Source of the DNA: an uncultured Phascolarctobacterium sp.
GTDB taxonomy: Bacteria > Bacillota > Negativicutes > Acidaminococcales > Acidaminococcaceae
NCBI RefSeq assembly: GCF_900753045.1
Contig: NZ_CAADXO010000023.1
Coordinates: 1 to 62,206, forward strand
Direction: 5' to 3'
DNA: 62,206 nucleotides
How positions within the stretch are numbered: position 1 is the stretch's first letter; every line of letters begins with the position of its first letter. The position numbers and the translations under genes are program-made. This document shows positions 25,089 through 34,700 of the stretch, one piece after another. Under the pieces are notes generated by a model. That model was not told where the DNA came from. It did no database searches and saw only the letters and a list, made by a program, of their open reading frames with translations.

Positions 25089-26591
25089 TTATTTTTCGTC
25101 GTCAAATTTTTCGGGGAAGAAAATGCGCAGTGTTTTTTCATCAACCGTTTTGCCGAAGCTGTTGCCAATGAAGAAGCACAGCAGGGAAAGGCCGATGCCG
25201 AGCACAATCTGGTGCAGGTCGAGCACCTTGATTTTGAAGACCATAGCCAGGCAGTAGATGATTACACCGCCACCCATGGCTGCAATAGCGCCGTATTTGT
25301 TGGCCTTGGGCCAGAAAAGACCGAAAATCAGCACCCAGAAGAAGGCTGTTTCAAGACCGCCGAAGGCAAACATGTTAATCTGCCAGATAACACTTGGCGG
25401 TTTGATGGCGATGGCATAAACCAAAAGGCCGAGAATAACAGTAGCGCCCAAGCTGTAGAGGCGAATCTGATTATTGCTGAGCTGTTCTTCGCGCTTGCCC
25501 TTGATGTTCATGTAAACGTCCTTGACGATAGAGGAGGACGAGGAAAGCAGCAGCGAAGATACGGTGGAAATAGTTGCTGCAATCGGTCCGATGATGATAA
25601 CGCCGGCCCAGAAGGGGGTGAGGCTTTGCACGATGGCGATAGGCATGATGTTATCAACGCTGTTGCCGTAGGCTGTAATCGGTCCGGTAAGAATGCCTTT
25701 GCTGATGACACCAATCCAGGTTGCGACCAGCGTCATAGCGCCAATAACGACGGTGCCGATAATCATAGCATTGTGCAGCGCCTTGGTATCCTTGTAGCTG
25801 ATGCCGCGGACAACGGACTGCGGCAGTGACAGCGTACAGATGCCGACGAGCAGCCATTGGCTGATGTACAGCGAAATCGGCATTTTGCCGCGGGAAAGCG
25901 GCTCCAGCATATCGGGATGCTGGGTACTGATGTAGCTCATGATTTTGTTGAAGCCGCCGCCTGCGTGCATCATACCGCCCATGAGGATGCACAGACCGAC
26001 GATCATAGCGATGGCGCAGCAGGCATCGGTAACGGCAACGCCCTTAAAGCCGCCGATAGTGGTGTAAATGACAACTATCAGGCCGAACATCGTGAGGCCG
26101 GTGAGATAAGAAAAGCCGGTTACTGCTTCGAAGAGTTTGGCGGCGCCGACGAACTGTGCTACCATGGTGGCGCAGAAGAAGGCGACAATGACAACGGCCG
26201 CCATGTTCGCCAGAAAATCGGAATGATAGCGGGCACGCAGCACGTCAATGACGGTTACGGCGTCAATCTCGCGCGCAATGAGGGCAATTTTTTTGCCGAA
26301 CACGCCCAAGACGAGGAAGATAACGACTACCTGCACGATGGCCATGTACAGCCAGCCGTAGCCGATAACCCAGGCTACGCCCGGACCGCCTACGAAGGTA
26401 CTTACGCTGCTGTAGGTGGCGGCAGTGGTCATCGCCAGTACAAAGCCGCCGAGAGTGCGGCCGCCGATAAAGTAATCCTTGGCAAAATCCTTTTGCCTGT
26501 TTTCCTTGGAAGTACGCTGAATGTAGGCGCTGATGCTCAACAGAATCAGCAGGAAGGACAGTGCCGGTAAAATATTCAAAATACTACTCAT
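25089..26591 (-). CDS. panF: Sodium:solute symporter, PanF-like
   Basis: A 500-residue polytopic inner-membrane protein of the sodium:solute symporter family with about 13 hydrophobic segments. FIGGRTLGGFVLAMTTAATY and FVGGPGVAWVIGYGW match the core of sodium/pantothenate symporters. The ATG at 26591 overlaps the end of the yhdT-like gene (ATGAGTAG). The YhdT-PanF pair is the usual arrangement for pantothenate uptake and supports the substrate call, although transport specificity cannot be proven from sequence. Confidence 0.85.
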   Translation of the reverse strand: MSSILNILPALSFLLILLSISAYIQRTSKENRQKDFAKDYFIGGRTLGGFVLAMTTAATYSSVSTFVGGPGVAWVIGYGWLYMAIVQVVVIFLVLGVFGKKIALIAREIDAVTVIDVLRARYHSDFLANMAAVVIVAFFCATMVAQFVGAAKLFEAVTGFSYLTGLTMFGLIVVIYTTIGGFKGVAVTDACCAIAMIVGLCILMGGMMHAGGGFNKIMSYISTQHPDMLEPLSRGKMPISLYISQWLLVGICTLSLPQSVVRGISYKDTKALHNAMIIGTVVIGAMTLVATWIGVISKGILTGPITAYGNSVDNIMPIAIVQSLTPFWAGVIIIGPIAATISTVSSLLLSSSSSIVKDVYMNIKGKREEQLSNNQIRLYSLGATVILGLLVYAIAIKPPSVIWQINMFAFGGLETAFFWVLIFGLFWPKANKYGAIAAMGGGVIIYCLAMVFKIKVLDLHQIVLGIGLSLLCFFIGNSFGKTVDEKTLRIFFPEKFDDEK

Positions 26592-26847
26592 GCTGTTTGT
26601 CCTCCGTGCTGTCGTCCAAATCAAAGTTGACAAAAACCTTCTTCGTCAGGAAAACGGTAACGGCTATGGCAAAGAGCCAGGTGCCGACACAGCCGCCCCA
26701 AACCCAAAGAGGTGTATGCCAGAAGGTAATATCGCTGTCTGCCAGACCAAAGCCTGCCAAACACCAGAAGATGATGACGGCGATGGTGGCAACAACAGTA
26801 GCCTTGGCTTCACGGTTAGCCTGGCGGAATTTATCACTGCGCTTCAT
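26584..26847 (-). CDS. yhdT: YhdT-family small membrane protein
   Basis: An 87-residue protein with two membrane helices (VVATIAVIIFWCLAGFG and GCVGTWLFAIAVTVFLT) around a Trp-rich turn, typical of the YhdT/DUF997 family. It overlaps the PanF-like transporter start, the standard pairing, and may be an accessory subunit. No function has been established for the family. Confidence 0.85.
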   Translation of the reverse strand: MKRSDKFRQANREAKATVVATIAVIIFWCLAGFGLADSDITFWHTPLWVWGGCVGTWLFAIAVTVFLTKKVFVNFDLDDSTEDKQHE

Positions 26848-26975
26848 ATAAACTGCTCCTTTCGTACAGACAATGCTGTCTGACTCGTTAACAAATTTAT
26901 TTTACCACAAAATATGCAGAAATACTTGTAAAATATGCTTAAAAGCATCATAAAATATCAGACGCCTAGTGCAAT

Positions 26976-26998
26976 TTGACGACTGTCTGTGTTATAAT
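26976..26998 (+). promoter_or_regulatory. Promoter -10 region of the membrane protein/HAD operon
   Basis: A perfect TATAAT lies at 26993-26998. The hexamer 17 bases upstream is weak, while a TTGACG is only 11 bases away, so the -35 is uncertain. Confidence 0.4.
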
Positions 26999-27027
26999 GT
27001 ATCTTGGTGATTAATTTGAAGAAAACA

Positions 27028-27435
27028 ATGTATAATTTAGCCACAATGTGGCTGACGCTGAGCGTCATTTTTTTCCTTTGTGAATATGTAACCGGTATGC
27101 TGCAGGTTGTTACTCTTGGCGGTCTGGTGGCAGGCTCTTTTATCGAGGGTGCTTTTATGTGCCTAGGCCTGAAGCTGATGCATGTTATTGTGGACAAGCA
27201 GTTTTTGCTGACAAGGCTGCAGGAGATTGCGCAGCGCAGAAATGATTGCGTAAAGGCTATGCTGGTGATGGCTGCCTTCTCCCTGGAGGGTGCCGTAACC
27301 ATTTGCCGTATGCTGCCGGGTTATGATCTTAACTTTGGCATTATGCACGGTATTTTTCTTTTGCTGCTTTATCCGGCAGCAGCTATTGTGTTGGATAAAT
27401 TGATATTAAAGGAGCAGGTGGAGCATGGAAATTAA
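27028..27435 (+). CDS. Uncharacterised four-helix membrane protein
   Basis: A roughly 135-residue hydrophobic protein with about four membrane segments (for example MWLTLSVIFFLCEYVTG, GGLVAGSFIEGAFMCLG, and a C-terminal GIFLLLLYPAAAIVLD). I do not recognise the family. The start is uncertain: ATG 27028 has only a weak GAAG upstream, and TTG/GTG codons at 27004/27007 are in frame near the expected transcription start. The gene overlaps the HAD phosphatase by 11 bases, so the two are probably co-expressed. Confidence 0.65.
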   Translation: MYNLATMWLTLSVIFFLCEYVTGMLQVVTLGGLVAGSFIEGAFMCLGLKLMHVIVDKQFLLTRLQEIAQRRNDCVKAMLVMAAFSLEGAVTICRMLPGYDLNFGIMHGIFLLLLYPAAAIVLDKLILKEQVEHGN

Positions 27436-28234
27436 GCTGATTGCTAGCGATATGGACGATACACTTTTGAATAAGGACTGCCAAATTTCTCCGCGTAACG
27501 AGGCAGCTATCAGAAAGGCGTTGGATGCAGGCAAGATTTTTTTGATTGCCACGGGCAGAATGTACGTTTCCGTGCGCCCCTATGCGCAAAAGCTGGGCCT
27601 GGATGTGCCGCTGGTTACCTATAACGGCGCTCTCGTTAAAGGCAGCCTGAGCGGTAAGGTTTATTATGAGCACAAGATGAAGCTGTCTACAGCCAACGAG
27701 GTACTGGCATACTGTCGCGAGAAGGGCTATTACCTGCAGCTTTATGTGGGCGACAGCATTTTGATTAAGCAGGAGAATGACTGCTCCCGTATGTATACCA
27801 AAATCAGCGGCATTCAGACTACTGCTATCGGTGATGCGCTTTATCATACGGATGAAGAGCCGTACAAGATTCTGGTTATGACCAAGAGCGAGGAATTTGC
27901 CGATGTATGGCAGCAGTTCAAGAAGGACTTTGCCGGTAAGCTGGATGTTACCAGCTCCAAAGACAATTTTCTGGAGCTGATGGAGCCCGGTGTCAACAAA
28001 TGGGAGGCTGTAAAGAGCGTGGCTGCAAGCTATGGTGTACAGCCACAGGAAATTATGTGCATCGGTGATTCCAACAATGATGTGAAGATGATTGCCAATG
28101 CCGGCATCGGCGTAGCGGTTGCCAACGCTAAGGATAGCGTGAAGCAGAATGCAAAAATCATTACCGCATCTAATAATGATGACGGCGTTGCTATGGTTAT
28201 TGAAAGCATTTTGACGCCGCAGGCAGCGGAATAA
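27425..28234 (+). CDS. Cof-type HAD-superfamily hydrolase
   Basis: A 269-residue phosphatase of HAD subfamily IIB. Motif I is SDMDDTLLNK with the nucleophilic Asp, motif II is IATGR, motif III includes the Lys of NKWEAVK, and motif IV is IGDSNNDVKMI. A cap domain of about 100 residues lies between. Such enzymes act on sugar phosphates, phosphorylated cofactors or pyridoxal phosphate; the substrate here is unknown. AAGGAGCAGGTGG precedes its ATG. Confidence 0.9.
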   Translation: MEIKLIASDMDDTLLNKDCQISPRNEAAIRKALDAGKIFLIATGRMYVSVRPYAQKLGLDVPLVTYNGALVKGSLSGKVYYEHKMKLSTANEVLAYCREKGYYLQLYVGDSILIKQENDCSRMYTKISGIQTTAIGDALYHTDEEPYKILVMTKSEEFADVWQQFKKDFAGKLDVTSSKDNFLELMEPGVNKWEAVKSVAASYGVQPQEIMCIGDSNNDVKMIANAGIGVAVANAKDSVKQNAKIITASNNDDGVAMVIESILTPQAAE

Positions 28235-28239
28235 AATGA

Positions 28240-28266
28240 GGGAGCGTGTTTAGTGCGCTCCCTTTA
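28240..28266 (+). terminator. Short terminator between HAD and csoR genes
   Basis: GGGAGCG pairs with CGCTCCC, followed by TTTAATAAT. The T-run is short. Confidence 0.6.
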
Positions 28267-28296
28267 ATAATCTTACAGATAAGGTCGGTGATGATA

Positions 28297-28668
28297 ATGG
28301 CAGAGGAAAAATCTTTATTAGAATATGTACGCAGGCAGGCGGAGCTGACGCAGCAGGATGACAAAAAGCAGCAGGAGCTGCAGGAAGCCCATGCGCATGC
28401 TCACAACCATCCTAATAAAAAGAAGGTTGTCAATCGTCTTGCCCGCATTGAAGGCCATGTGCGTTCTATCAAGACTATGGTAGATAATGACAGAGATTGC
28501 TCCGAGGTGCTGATTCAGATTGCGGCGGTGCGCAAGGCGCTTGATAATACGGCCAAGGTTATCCTGAAGGACCATCTGGAGCACTGCCTTCTGCACGCTA
28601 TAGAAAAGGGAGAGGGCAGCAAAAGCCTGGAGGATTTTGAAGCTGCCATTGACCAATATCTGCGCTGA
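28297..28668 (+). CDS. csoR: CsoR-family metal-sensing repressor
   Basis: A 123-residue four-helix repressor of the CsoR/RcnR family. The residues DCSEV and DHLEHC place Cys, His and Cys with relative spacing 0/25/29, the same as Cys36-His61-Cys65 that bind Cu(I) in the Mycobacterium tuberculosis CsoR. A His-rich stretch HAHAHNH lies before the core, suggesting added metal binding. Starts at 28291 or 28297 are both possible. It converges with a MATE exporter whose promoter has a CsoR-like palindrome, its likely target. Confidence 0.88.
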   Translation: MAEEKSLLEYVRRQAELTQQDDKKQQELQEAHAHAHNHPNKKKVVNRLARIEGHVRSIKTMVDNDRDCSEVLIQIAAVRKALDNTAKVILKDHLEHCLLHAIEKGEGSKSLEDFEAAIDQYLR

Positions 28669-28678
28669 AAATAAAAAG

Positions 28679-28701
28679 GCTGCACGTTAAGAACGTGCAG
28701 C
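28679..28701. terminator. Hairpin terminator between csoR and MATE gene
   Basis: GCTGCACGTT-aag-AACGTGCAGC, a perfect 10-bp stem between convergent genes. An A-run to its left serves as a T-run for the leftward gene. Confidence 0.75.
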
Positions 28702-28712
28702 TGTATACAAAG

Positions 28713-30023
28713 CTATGCTAAAGCAACTCTTTGCTGCAGCTTGGGAATAAAGAACAGTAAAAAGCTGCTGCGGGCAATATAGAAGATGAGAAAGGCCAGC
28801 CACAGGCCGATGTTGCCGTAAAGCGGAATGAGCGTGAAGTAGGCGGTCAGATAGCAGCCTGCCGTCAGCAGCATGGAGATGCAGATAGGTCTGGTATATA
28901 GCGCACCATTGAACACGCCGTAGTAGACGATGCCGAGAGCGCTGATAAGCGGGAAGAAGGCTATGAACAAATCGTACTGCTGTGCCGTTGCGATAACGCT
29001 GTGCAGATTGGTAAAGCAGCCGAGAATGGCGTGACGACAGCAATAATAGCCGACAGTCTGCACCAGGCCGAAGCCGATGGCCCAGATGAAGCTGATGCGC
29101 AGCGTATCATTGAGCATGGAGCGGTCGTGCTCGCCGAAGGCAATGCCGGAATAGATAGCACCTGCCTGCGAAAGACCGGTCAGAATATCGCCCATGATGA
29201 ACTGTATCTGAAAGAGAATGGAATTAGCAGCCAAAAGCTCGCCGCCGAAGGCTGAGCTTTGGTGCATAAAGCTGTTGACCATGATAATCATGCAGAACAT
29301 GCGCACGGTGAGATGCGAGCCGCATTGCAGCATCTGGCGGCAGGTAGGCCCGGAAAAGATTTTTCGCAGCGGTACTGCTGTCAGCGGCAGGGGTTTGTGC
29401 TTGGCGTAAAAGTAAAGAATGGCCAGAAAACCTGTAATATTGGCGATACAGGTGGCGGCAGCAACACCAGTTACCTCGTAATGCAGGACAATGACGAAGA
29501 GTACATCCAGCAGCAGGTTAATGACGTTGCTGGCAAGTGCGGTGAGCACGGCAATGCGTACATGCAGCGTGCCGGCGAACCATCCTTGTGCTGTCTGGAA
29601 AACCAGTGTCAGCGGCATAATCCAGATGAGCAGACGATAGTAACGCTCCAGCATGGGGGCAGTGGCTGCGTCAGGATTGAAGAGCAGCAATGCTGTCCGC
29701 CAGATAGGCTCCTGCAAAATGACGAGCAGCAGGCCGATGCCAAAGGCTGCCAGCACTCCACGGATAAAAGCACCGGCGAGCAGCTTGGGATCGTGCTGAC
29801 CTAAGGCCTGCGCTGCAAAACCGCTGGTGGATATTTTCAGAAAGCCGAAGAGCCAGTAGACTGTACTGAAGATTACTGCGCCCAGAGAAACGGCGTTAAT
29901 ATAGGTATAATTCCCTAAATGCCCGACTACGGCAGTATCAACGGCGCCCATGAGCGAGGCGGCCATTGTAGAAAAGGTAAAGGGAAGACTTGTTTTTATA
30001 AACTCCATGTGAGATAATTTCAT
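28713..30023 (-). CDS. MATE-family efflux transporter
   Basis: A 436-residue inner-membrane exporter with about 12 membrane segments in two homologous halves. The N-terminus (FTFSTMAASLMGAVDTAVVG) and the LGNYTYINAVSLG segment match MATE/DinF proteins, which export drugs or metabolites in exchange for sodium or protons. The ATG at 30023 is the longest sensible start. The CsoR-type palindrome inside its promoter suggests induction by copper or a related metal, unusual for a MATE pump; the substrate is unknown. Confidence 0.88.
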   Translation of the reverse strand: MKLSHMEFIKTSLPFTFSTMAASLMGAVDTAVVGHLGNYTYINAVSLGAVIFSTVYWLFGFLKISTSGFAAQALGQHDPKLLAGAFIRGVLAAFGIGLLLVILQEPIWRTALLLFNPDAATAPMLERYYRLLIWIMPLTLVFQTAQGWFAGTLHVRIAVLTALASNVINLLLDVLFVIVLHYEVTGVAAATCIANITGFLAILYFYAKHKPLPLTAVPLRKIFSGPTCRQMLQCGSHLTVRMFCMIIMVNSFMHQSSAFGGELLAANSILFQIQFIMGDILTGLSQAGAIYSGIAFGEHDRSMLNDTLRISFIWAIGFGLVQTVGYYCCRHAILGCFTNLHSVIATAQQYDLFIAFFPLISALGIVYYGVFNGALYTRPICISMLLTAGCYLTAYFTLIPLYGNIGLWLAFLIFYIARSSFLLFFIPKLQQRVALA

Positions 30024-30058
30024 TGCTGCACCACATTCCTATTAAAAATTCTTACAGC

Positions 30059-30091
30059 ATTATAATAACCCCCTATAGGGGATAAAGTCAA
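30059..30091 (-). promoter_or_regulatory. MATE promoter containing a CsoR-type operator
   Basis: On the minus strand TTGACT (30091-30086) is followed by -10 candidates TATTAT (30067-30062, spacing 18) and TATAAT (30064-30059, spacing 21). Between them lies the perfect 12-bp palindrome CCCCTATAGGGG (30070-30081). This resembles operators of CsoR/CstR repressors (a G-tract and C-tract around TATA). Occupancy would block RNA polymerase. Confidence 0.75.
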
Positions 30092-30171
30092 TAGGAATAG
30101 TTATCGTTAAGAGAAATTTTCTTAAAAATTTTAGGTTAAATCTGCGTATTTGTTCAAAAGAAGGGGTATCT

Positions 30172-31182
30172 ATGTCTATTCTGCCGATTTTCATACCGCA
30201 TGCAGGCTGTCCGCATCAATGCGTTTTTTGCAATCAAAAGACGATTAGCGGACAGAAGCTGGCTGCTGTCGCAGCCGCCAAGGAGCAATTGACGCGTTGG
30301 CGCAGCTGGCTGCGTCCGAGTGTTGCCAATGAGGCGGCTTTTTACGGCGGCAGCTTTACAGGCCTGCCTCTGGAGCTGCAGGAAGAGCTTTTGGCGCTGA
30401 CGGATGCGCTGCTTGCCGAAGGCTTTATCGGCAGTGTGCGCCTTTCGACGCGCCCGGACTATATAGATGAAGAACGCTTGCAGCTTTTGCAGCGTCATGG
30501 CGTGCGTCTGGTGGAGCTGGGCGTGCAGTCGCTTGATGACAGGGTGCTGGCGGCAGCGGAGCGCGGGCATACGGCGGCGCAGGTGGCGCCGGCAGTGACG
30601 CTTTTACAACGCTTCGGCTTTCAAGTCGGCCTGCAGCTGATGGTGGGCATGCCCGAGCAGAACTTTGCCAGCGTGCAGGAAACAGTGCGTAAGGCCATAG
30701 AAATGCATCCTGACGTGGCGCGCATCTATCCTTTATTAGTAATCAAGGGTACGCCGCTCGCTGCTGACTACGCGGCGGGGCGCTTTGTGCCGCTGACGCA
30801 GGAGGAGGCCGTGACGCAGGCGGCCTGGGCTTATCGCGAGCTGACGGAAGCAGGCGTGAACGTTATCCGCATCGGCCTGCAGCCTGACGAGGAGCTGTGC
30901 GCACCGGGCAACATTCTTGCGGGACCGTTTCACACGGCGATGGGCGAAATGGTAAAAAGCAGAGTGCTGCGTGATAAAATTACGCCGCAATTAGCTAAGC
31001 TGGCTGACTGCGGCGCTGTTGCTATACATTGTCCTGCACGCTTGGAATCGAAGCTGCGTGGGCAAAAAAGCTGCAACCTGCGCTATTGGGAGGAATGCTT
31101 CCCTGGCCTTGAGCTGCAGATAATTCAAGATAAGGCAGATGAGATAAAAGTATGTCCACATGTAAATCCTTCGCACCGATAG
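30172..31182 (+). CDS. ELP3-like radical SAM protein
   Basis: A 336-residue radical SAM enzyme. The cluster-binding motif CPHQCVFC (Cx3Cx2C) is at residues 13-20, followed by FYGGSFTGLP and the ELGVQSLDDRVL strand typical of coproporphyrinogen-oxidase/ELP3-like proteins. There is no acetyltransferase domain as in true Elp3. The reaction is unknown, though tRNA or small-molecule modification is possible. GAAGGGG precedes the ATG. It overlaps the next gene by 31 bases and lies upstream of smc-ftsY. Confidence 0.85.
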   Translation: MSILPIFIPHAGCPHQCVFCNQKTISGQKLAAVAAAKEQLTRWRSWLRPSVANEAAFYGGSFTGLPLELQEELLALTDALLAEGFIGSVRLSTRPDYIDEERLQLLQRHGVRLVELGVQSLDDRVLAAAERGHTAAQVAPAVTLLQRFGFQVGLQLMVGMPEQNFASVQETVRKAIEMHPDVARIYPLLVIKGTPLAADYAAGRFVPLTQEEAVTQAAWAYRELTEAGVNVIRIGLQPDEELCAPGNILAGPFHTAMGEMVKSRVLRDKITPQLAKLADCGAVAIHCPARLESKLRGQKSCNLRYWEECFPGLELQIIQDKADEIKVCPHVNPSHR

Positions 31183-31649
31183 CGGACGAGCAAAGCAGAA
31201 TATTGATTCTCGGCTCTATGCCGGGGATAAAATCTCTGGAGCAGCAGGAATATTACGCACATCCGCAAAACCGCTTCTGGCGTTTGCTGGCGTTGCTTTT
31301 GCGGGAGGATGTGCCGCAGGATTACGCGGCCAAGCAGGCTATGCTGCATAAGCATCACTTGGCGCTGTGGGATACGCTGGGATATTGCGAGCGTGACGGC
31401 AGCCTGGACAGCAACATCAAAAACGAAGCGCCGAATGCTGTTGTAGAGCTTGCAGGTGAGCTGCCGCATTTGCAGGCGGTAGTCTGCAACGGAGGCAAGG
31501 CTGCTGCAGCCTTTAAAAAATATTTTGCCAAAAAAATGCCTGAGAGGGTACAGGTTTTCTATCTGCCGTCTACAAGTCCTGCCAACGCGCGCTTGCGCCT
31601 TGAAGGTTTGGCAGAGCGCTGGCAGGTTATTTTGCAATTTTTAACATAA
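31152..31649 (+). CDS. DNA-deoxyinosine glycosylase (UDG superfamily)
   Basis: A 165-residue member of the uracil-DNA glycosylase superfamily, of the hypoxanthine/deoxyinosine-excising family. Visible are LILGSMPGIKSLEQQEYYAH, the PQNRFWRLL motif, LWDTLGYCERDGSLDSNI, and the C-terminal LPSTSPANAR. It would remove deaminated adenine from DNA in base excision repair. The start lies inside the radical SAM gene, so the two are probably coupled. Confidence 0.87.
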   Translation: MSTCKSFAPIADEQSRILILGSMPGIKSLEQQEYYAHPQNRFWRLLALLLREDVPQDYAAKQAMLHKHHLALWDTLGYCERDGSLDSNIKNEAPNAVVELAGELPHLQAVVCNGGKAAAAFKKYFAKKMPERVQVFYLPSTSPANARLRLEGLAERWQVILQFLT

Positions 31650-31737
31650 GAGAAGTTCTGCATGGTGTAAAAAAACAGCATTTTATGATACAATAAAAAG
31701 ATATAATAACTGACTTAGAGAAAATGGGTGATTTCTA

Positions 31738-34700
31738 GTGCGTTTAAAGTCCTTTTCAACCTATGGCTTTAAATCCTTTGCTGATAAAACTGAATTGACC
31801 TTTGACAAGGGAATTACTGCTGTTGTCGGACCGAACGGTTCGGGCAAGAGCAATATTTCGGATGCCATCCGTTGGGTGTTGGGCGAGCAGAGCGCAAAGT
31901 ATCTGCGTGGCAGCAAAATGGAGGATGTTATCTTCTCCGGCAGCGGCAAGCGCAGAGCGTTGGGCGTAGCAGAGGTCACCGTTGATTTTGATAACAGCGA
32001 CAGAACACTGCCGCTCGATTTTGAGCAGGTAAGCCTGACGCGCCGCATTTTCCGCAGCGGTGAAAGCGAATATGCGATTAATAAGAAAAGCTGCCGTCTG
32101 AAGGATATAATCGACCTGATGGCAGATACCGGCCTTGGTAAGGGCTCGATGTCCATTATTGGCCAAAATAAAATTGATGAGGTTTTAAACAGCCGTCCAG
32201 AGGACAGACGCAGTCTGTTTGAAGAAGCAGCAGGCATTGCCAAGTACCGCCTGCGCAAGAAGGATGCGGTACGTAAGCTGGATGATACGGCCAATAACCT
32301 TACGCGTATCAACGATATCCGCAGTGAGGTGGATGCACAGGTAGAGCCTTTGGCGCAGGCAGCAGCCAAAACGCAGCAGTTCAACGAGCTGAGCGAGGAG
32401 CTGCGCCGTTGCCGTCTTTCCGTGCTTTTGCGCCGGCTGGATGCCTTGGAGGAAACAGGCAGAGAGCTGCAGGCGAAAAAGGAAGCGGCGGCAAGCGCTT
32501 ATTCCGAGCAGGCTGCGAAGGTCGGCAGCATGCAGGCCGAGGCAGTGCAGGTACAGCAGGAGCTGGATAAGCTGGCCGAGGCTTATAATAAATTACAGGA
32601 TGATATCAAAAACCGCGAAACTGCTTTGGAAAAGCTGCGCGGTGACCAAAAGGTTTTGGATGAACGTGTCAGCCAGAACGAAAAGGCCGGCGAGCGCCTA
32701 GTGCAGCGCAACGAACGCTTGGAGCAGCAGGTGCGCGAGCATGAAGCGAGAATGCAGGAGCTGGCAACAGAATTTGATGCTGTCGAGAAAAGACATGCTG
32801 TGGCCGATGGTGCTGTGAAGCAGCTGCAGGCGCAGCGTGACGAGCAGAGCGCTAAGCTGGAAGAGGCGAAGCGCAATGATGAGCAGGCGCAGTCACAGTT
32901 CTTCAGTGGTATGCAGGAGCTGATTAGGCTCCGCAACGAGCTGCATAATCTGGAACAGGAGCAGGAGCAGCGCGCACGTCGCCGCGAAGCCCTGAAGAAG
33001 AGTATAGAAGAAGCCGAGGCAGCAGACCGTCAGGCACAGGAGCAGTACAACAGCCTGCTGGAGCAGCAATCGCAATGCGCTCACGGCATGGAGCTGGTGC
33101 GCAAAAAGGGCGAGGAGCTGCGCACTGCCTATGATGCAGGCCAAAAAGAGCTGCAGGCTGTACGCAGCAGTCAGCAGCAATGCCAGCGTCAGCTGACGGC
33201 GGCCGAAACACGCGAGCAGAGCTTAAAGCGTCTGCAGCAGAGCTACGAGGGCTTCAGCTATGGCATCAAAGCAGTGCTGAAGGCGCAGGAGCCTTGGCGC
33301 GAGCAGGTTGTAGGCGTGGCAGCGGAGCTGCTGCAGGTAGAAGATAAATATGTCGCTGCTATCGAAACAGCGTTGGGCGAGGGCGCGCAGAACCTGGTGA
33401 TGCGCTCTGCCAATGCGGCGAAGGAAGCGATTGGCTATTTGAAGCGTACCGGTAGCGGACGCGCAACCTTCCTGCCGCTGGATACCGTACAGCGTCGCGG
33501 ACCGAACCGCGAGGAAGAAGCACTGGCGAAGCTACCGGGAATCCTTGGCTATGCGGTTGATTTAATCGGCTTTAAGCCCGAGGCGGAGAACGCTGTCCGC
33601 TTCTTGCTGGGCAGAGTGCTGATAGCCGAAAACATTGATGCTGCCTTGGCTGCGGCTAAGACCGGACGCTATCGTCTGCGCGTAGTGACGCTTGACGGCG
33701 ATGTGGTAAACGCCGGCGGCAGTATGAGCGGCGGCAGTAAAAAGCATAAGGAAGGCTATTTGAGCCGTAATGTAGAGATTGCTCAGGCAGCAGCGCAGGT
33801 TAAGCAGCTGCATGCCGAGATGCTTAGCTGGCAGGAAAAGCTGGAGGAGCTGGAAGAAACCGAAGGCAAACAGAAGGAGCAGCTGCAGCAGCTGGCTGCA
33901 CAGCTGCGTCAGAATCAGCTGAAGGCCGACAGGCTCAAGCTCAATCTGGAACAGGTGCAGCAACAGAAAACGCGCGACAGTGAGCGCTTGCTGCTGCTTT
34001 TGGATGACCGCAGCAATATCACCGCGGCCTATATGGCAAACCGTGATAAGGTTAAGGAGCTGCGCGTGGCAGTTGCCGAGCGCGAAGGACAGGATACCGA
34101 GGCCAAGGAGCTGTTGGATAATCTGAAGAAGGAAATCGCCAAATACGGCAGCGCGGTTACCGCGTTGGATAACCAGCTGCAGGATGCCCAAATTACACTG
34201 CAGACCTCTGCCGCACGCACGCAGGATATCAGCAAGGCTATGCACAGCCTGGACCAGGATACACTGCGGCTGCAGGAGGAAATTGCTGCTAACCAAAAAG
34301 AGCAGGAGCGCAGACAGCAGGAAATTGCCGACTGTGGTGTGCAAAAACAGTGCTTGCAGCAGCAAAGCGATGAGCTGCTGGCACAGCTGCAGCAGATTCT
34401 GGGCGGTAAGGATGAATTTGCTCAGGAGCGTGGCAGCCTGTTGGATAAACAGCAGGATATTGAAAAAGATATTGCCGGACTGCGCAAGCAGGTGAATGAA
34501 AGTGAAGCGCTGCTGAAGCAGACAGAGCTTGATTTGGCACGGCACGAAAGCAACTGCGGCCATATACGTGAGCAGCTGCAGCAGGATTATCAGCTGGATG
34601 AGGCGGCGGCACGCAGTCAGAATTTTGCCGAGCTGCAGGAAATGGATCTGGCGGCGCTGCAAAAACAGGAAAGCCGTCTGACGCTGCAGATTGCGGACTT

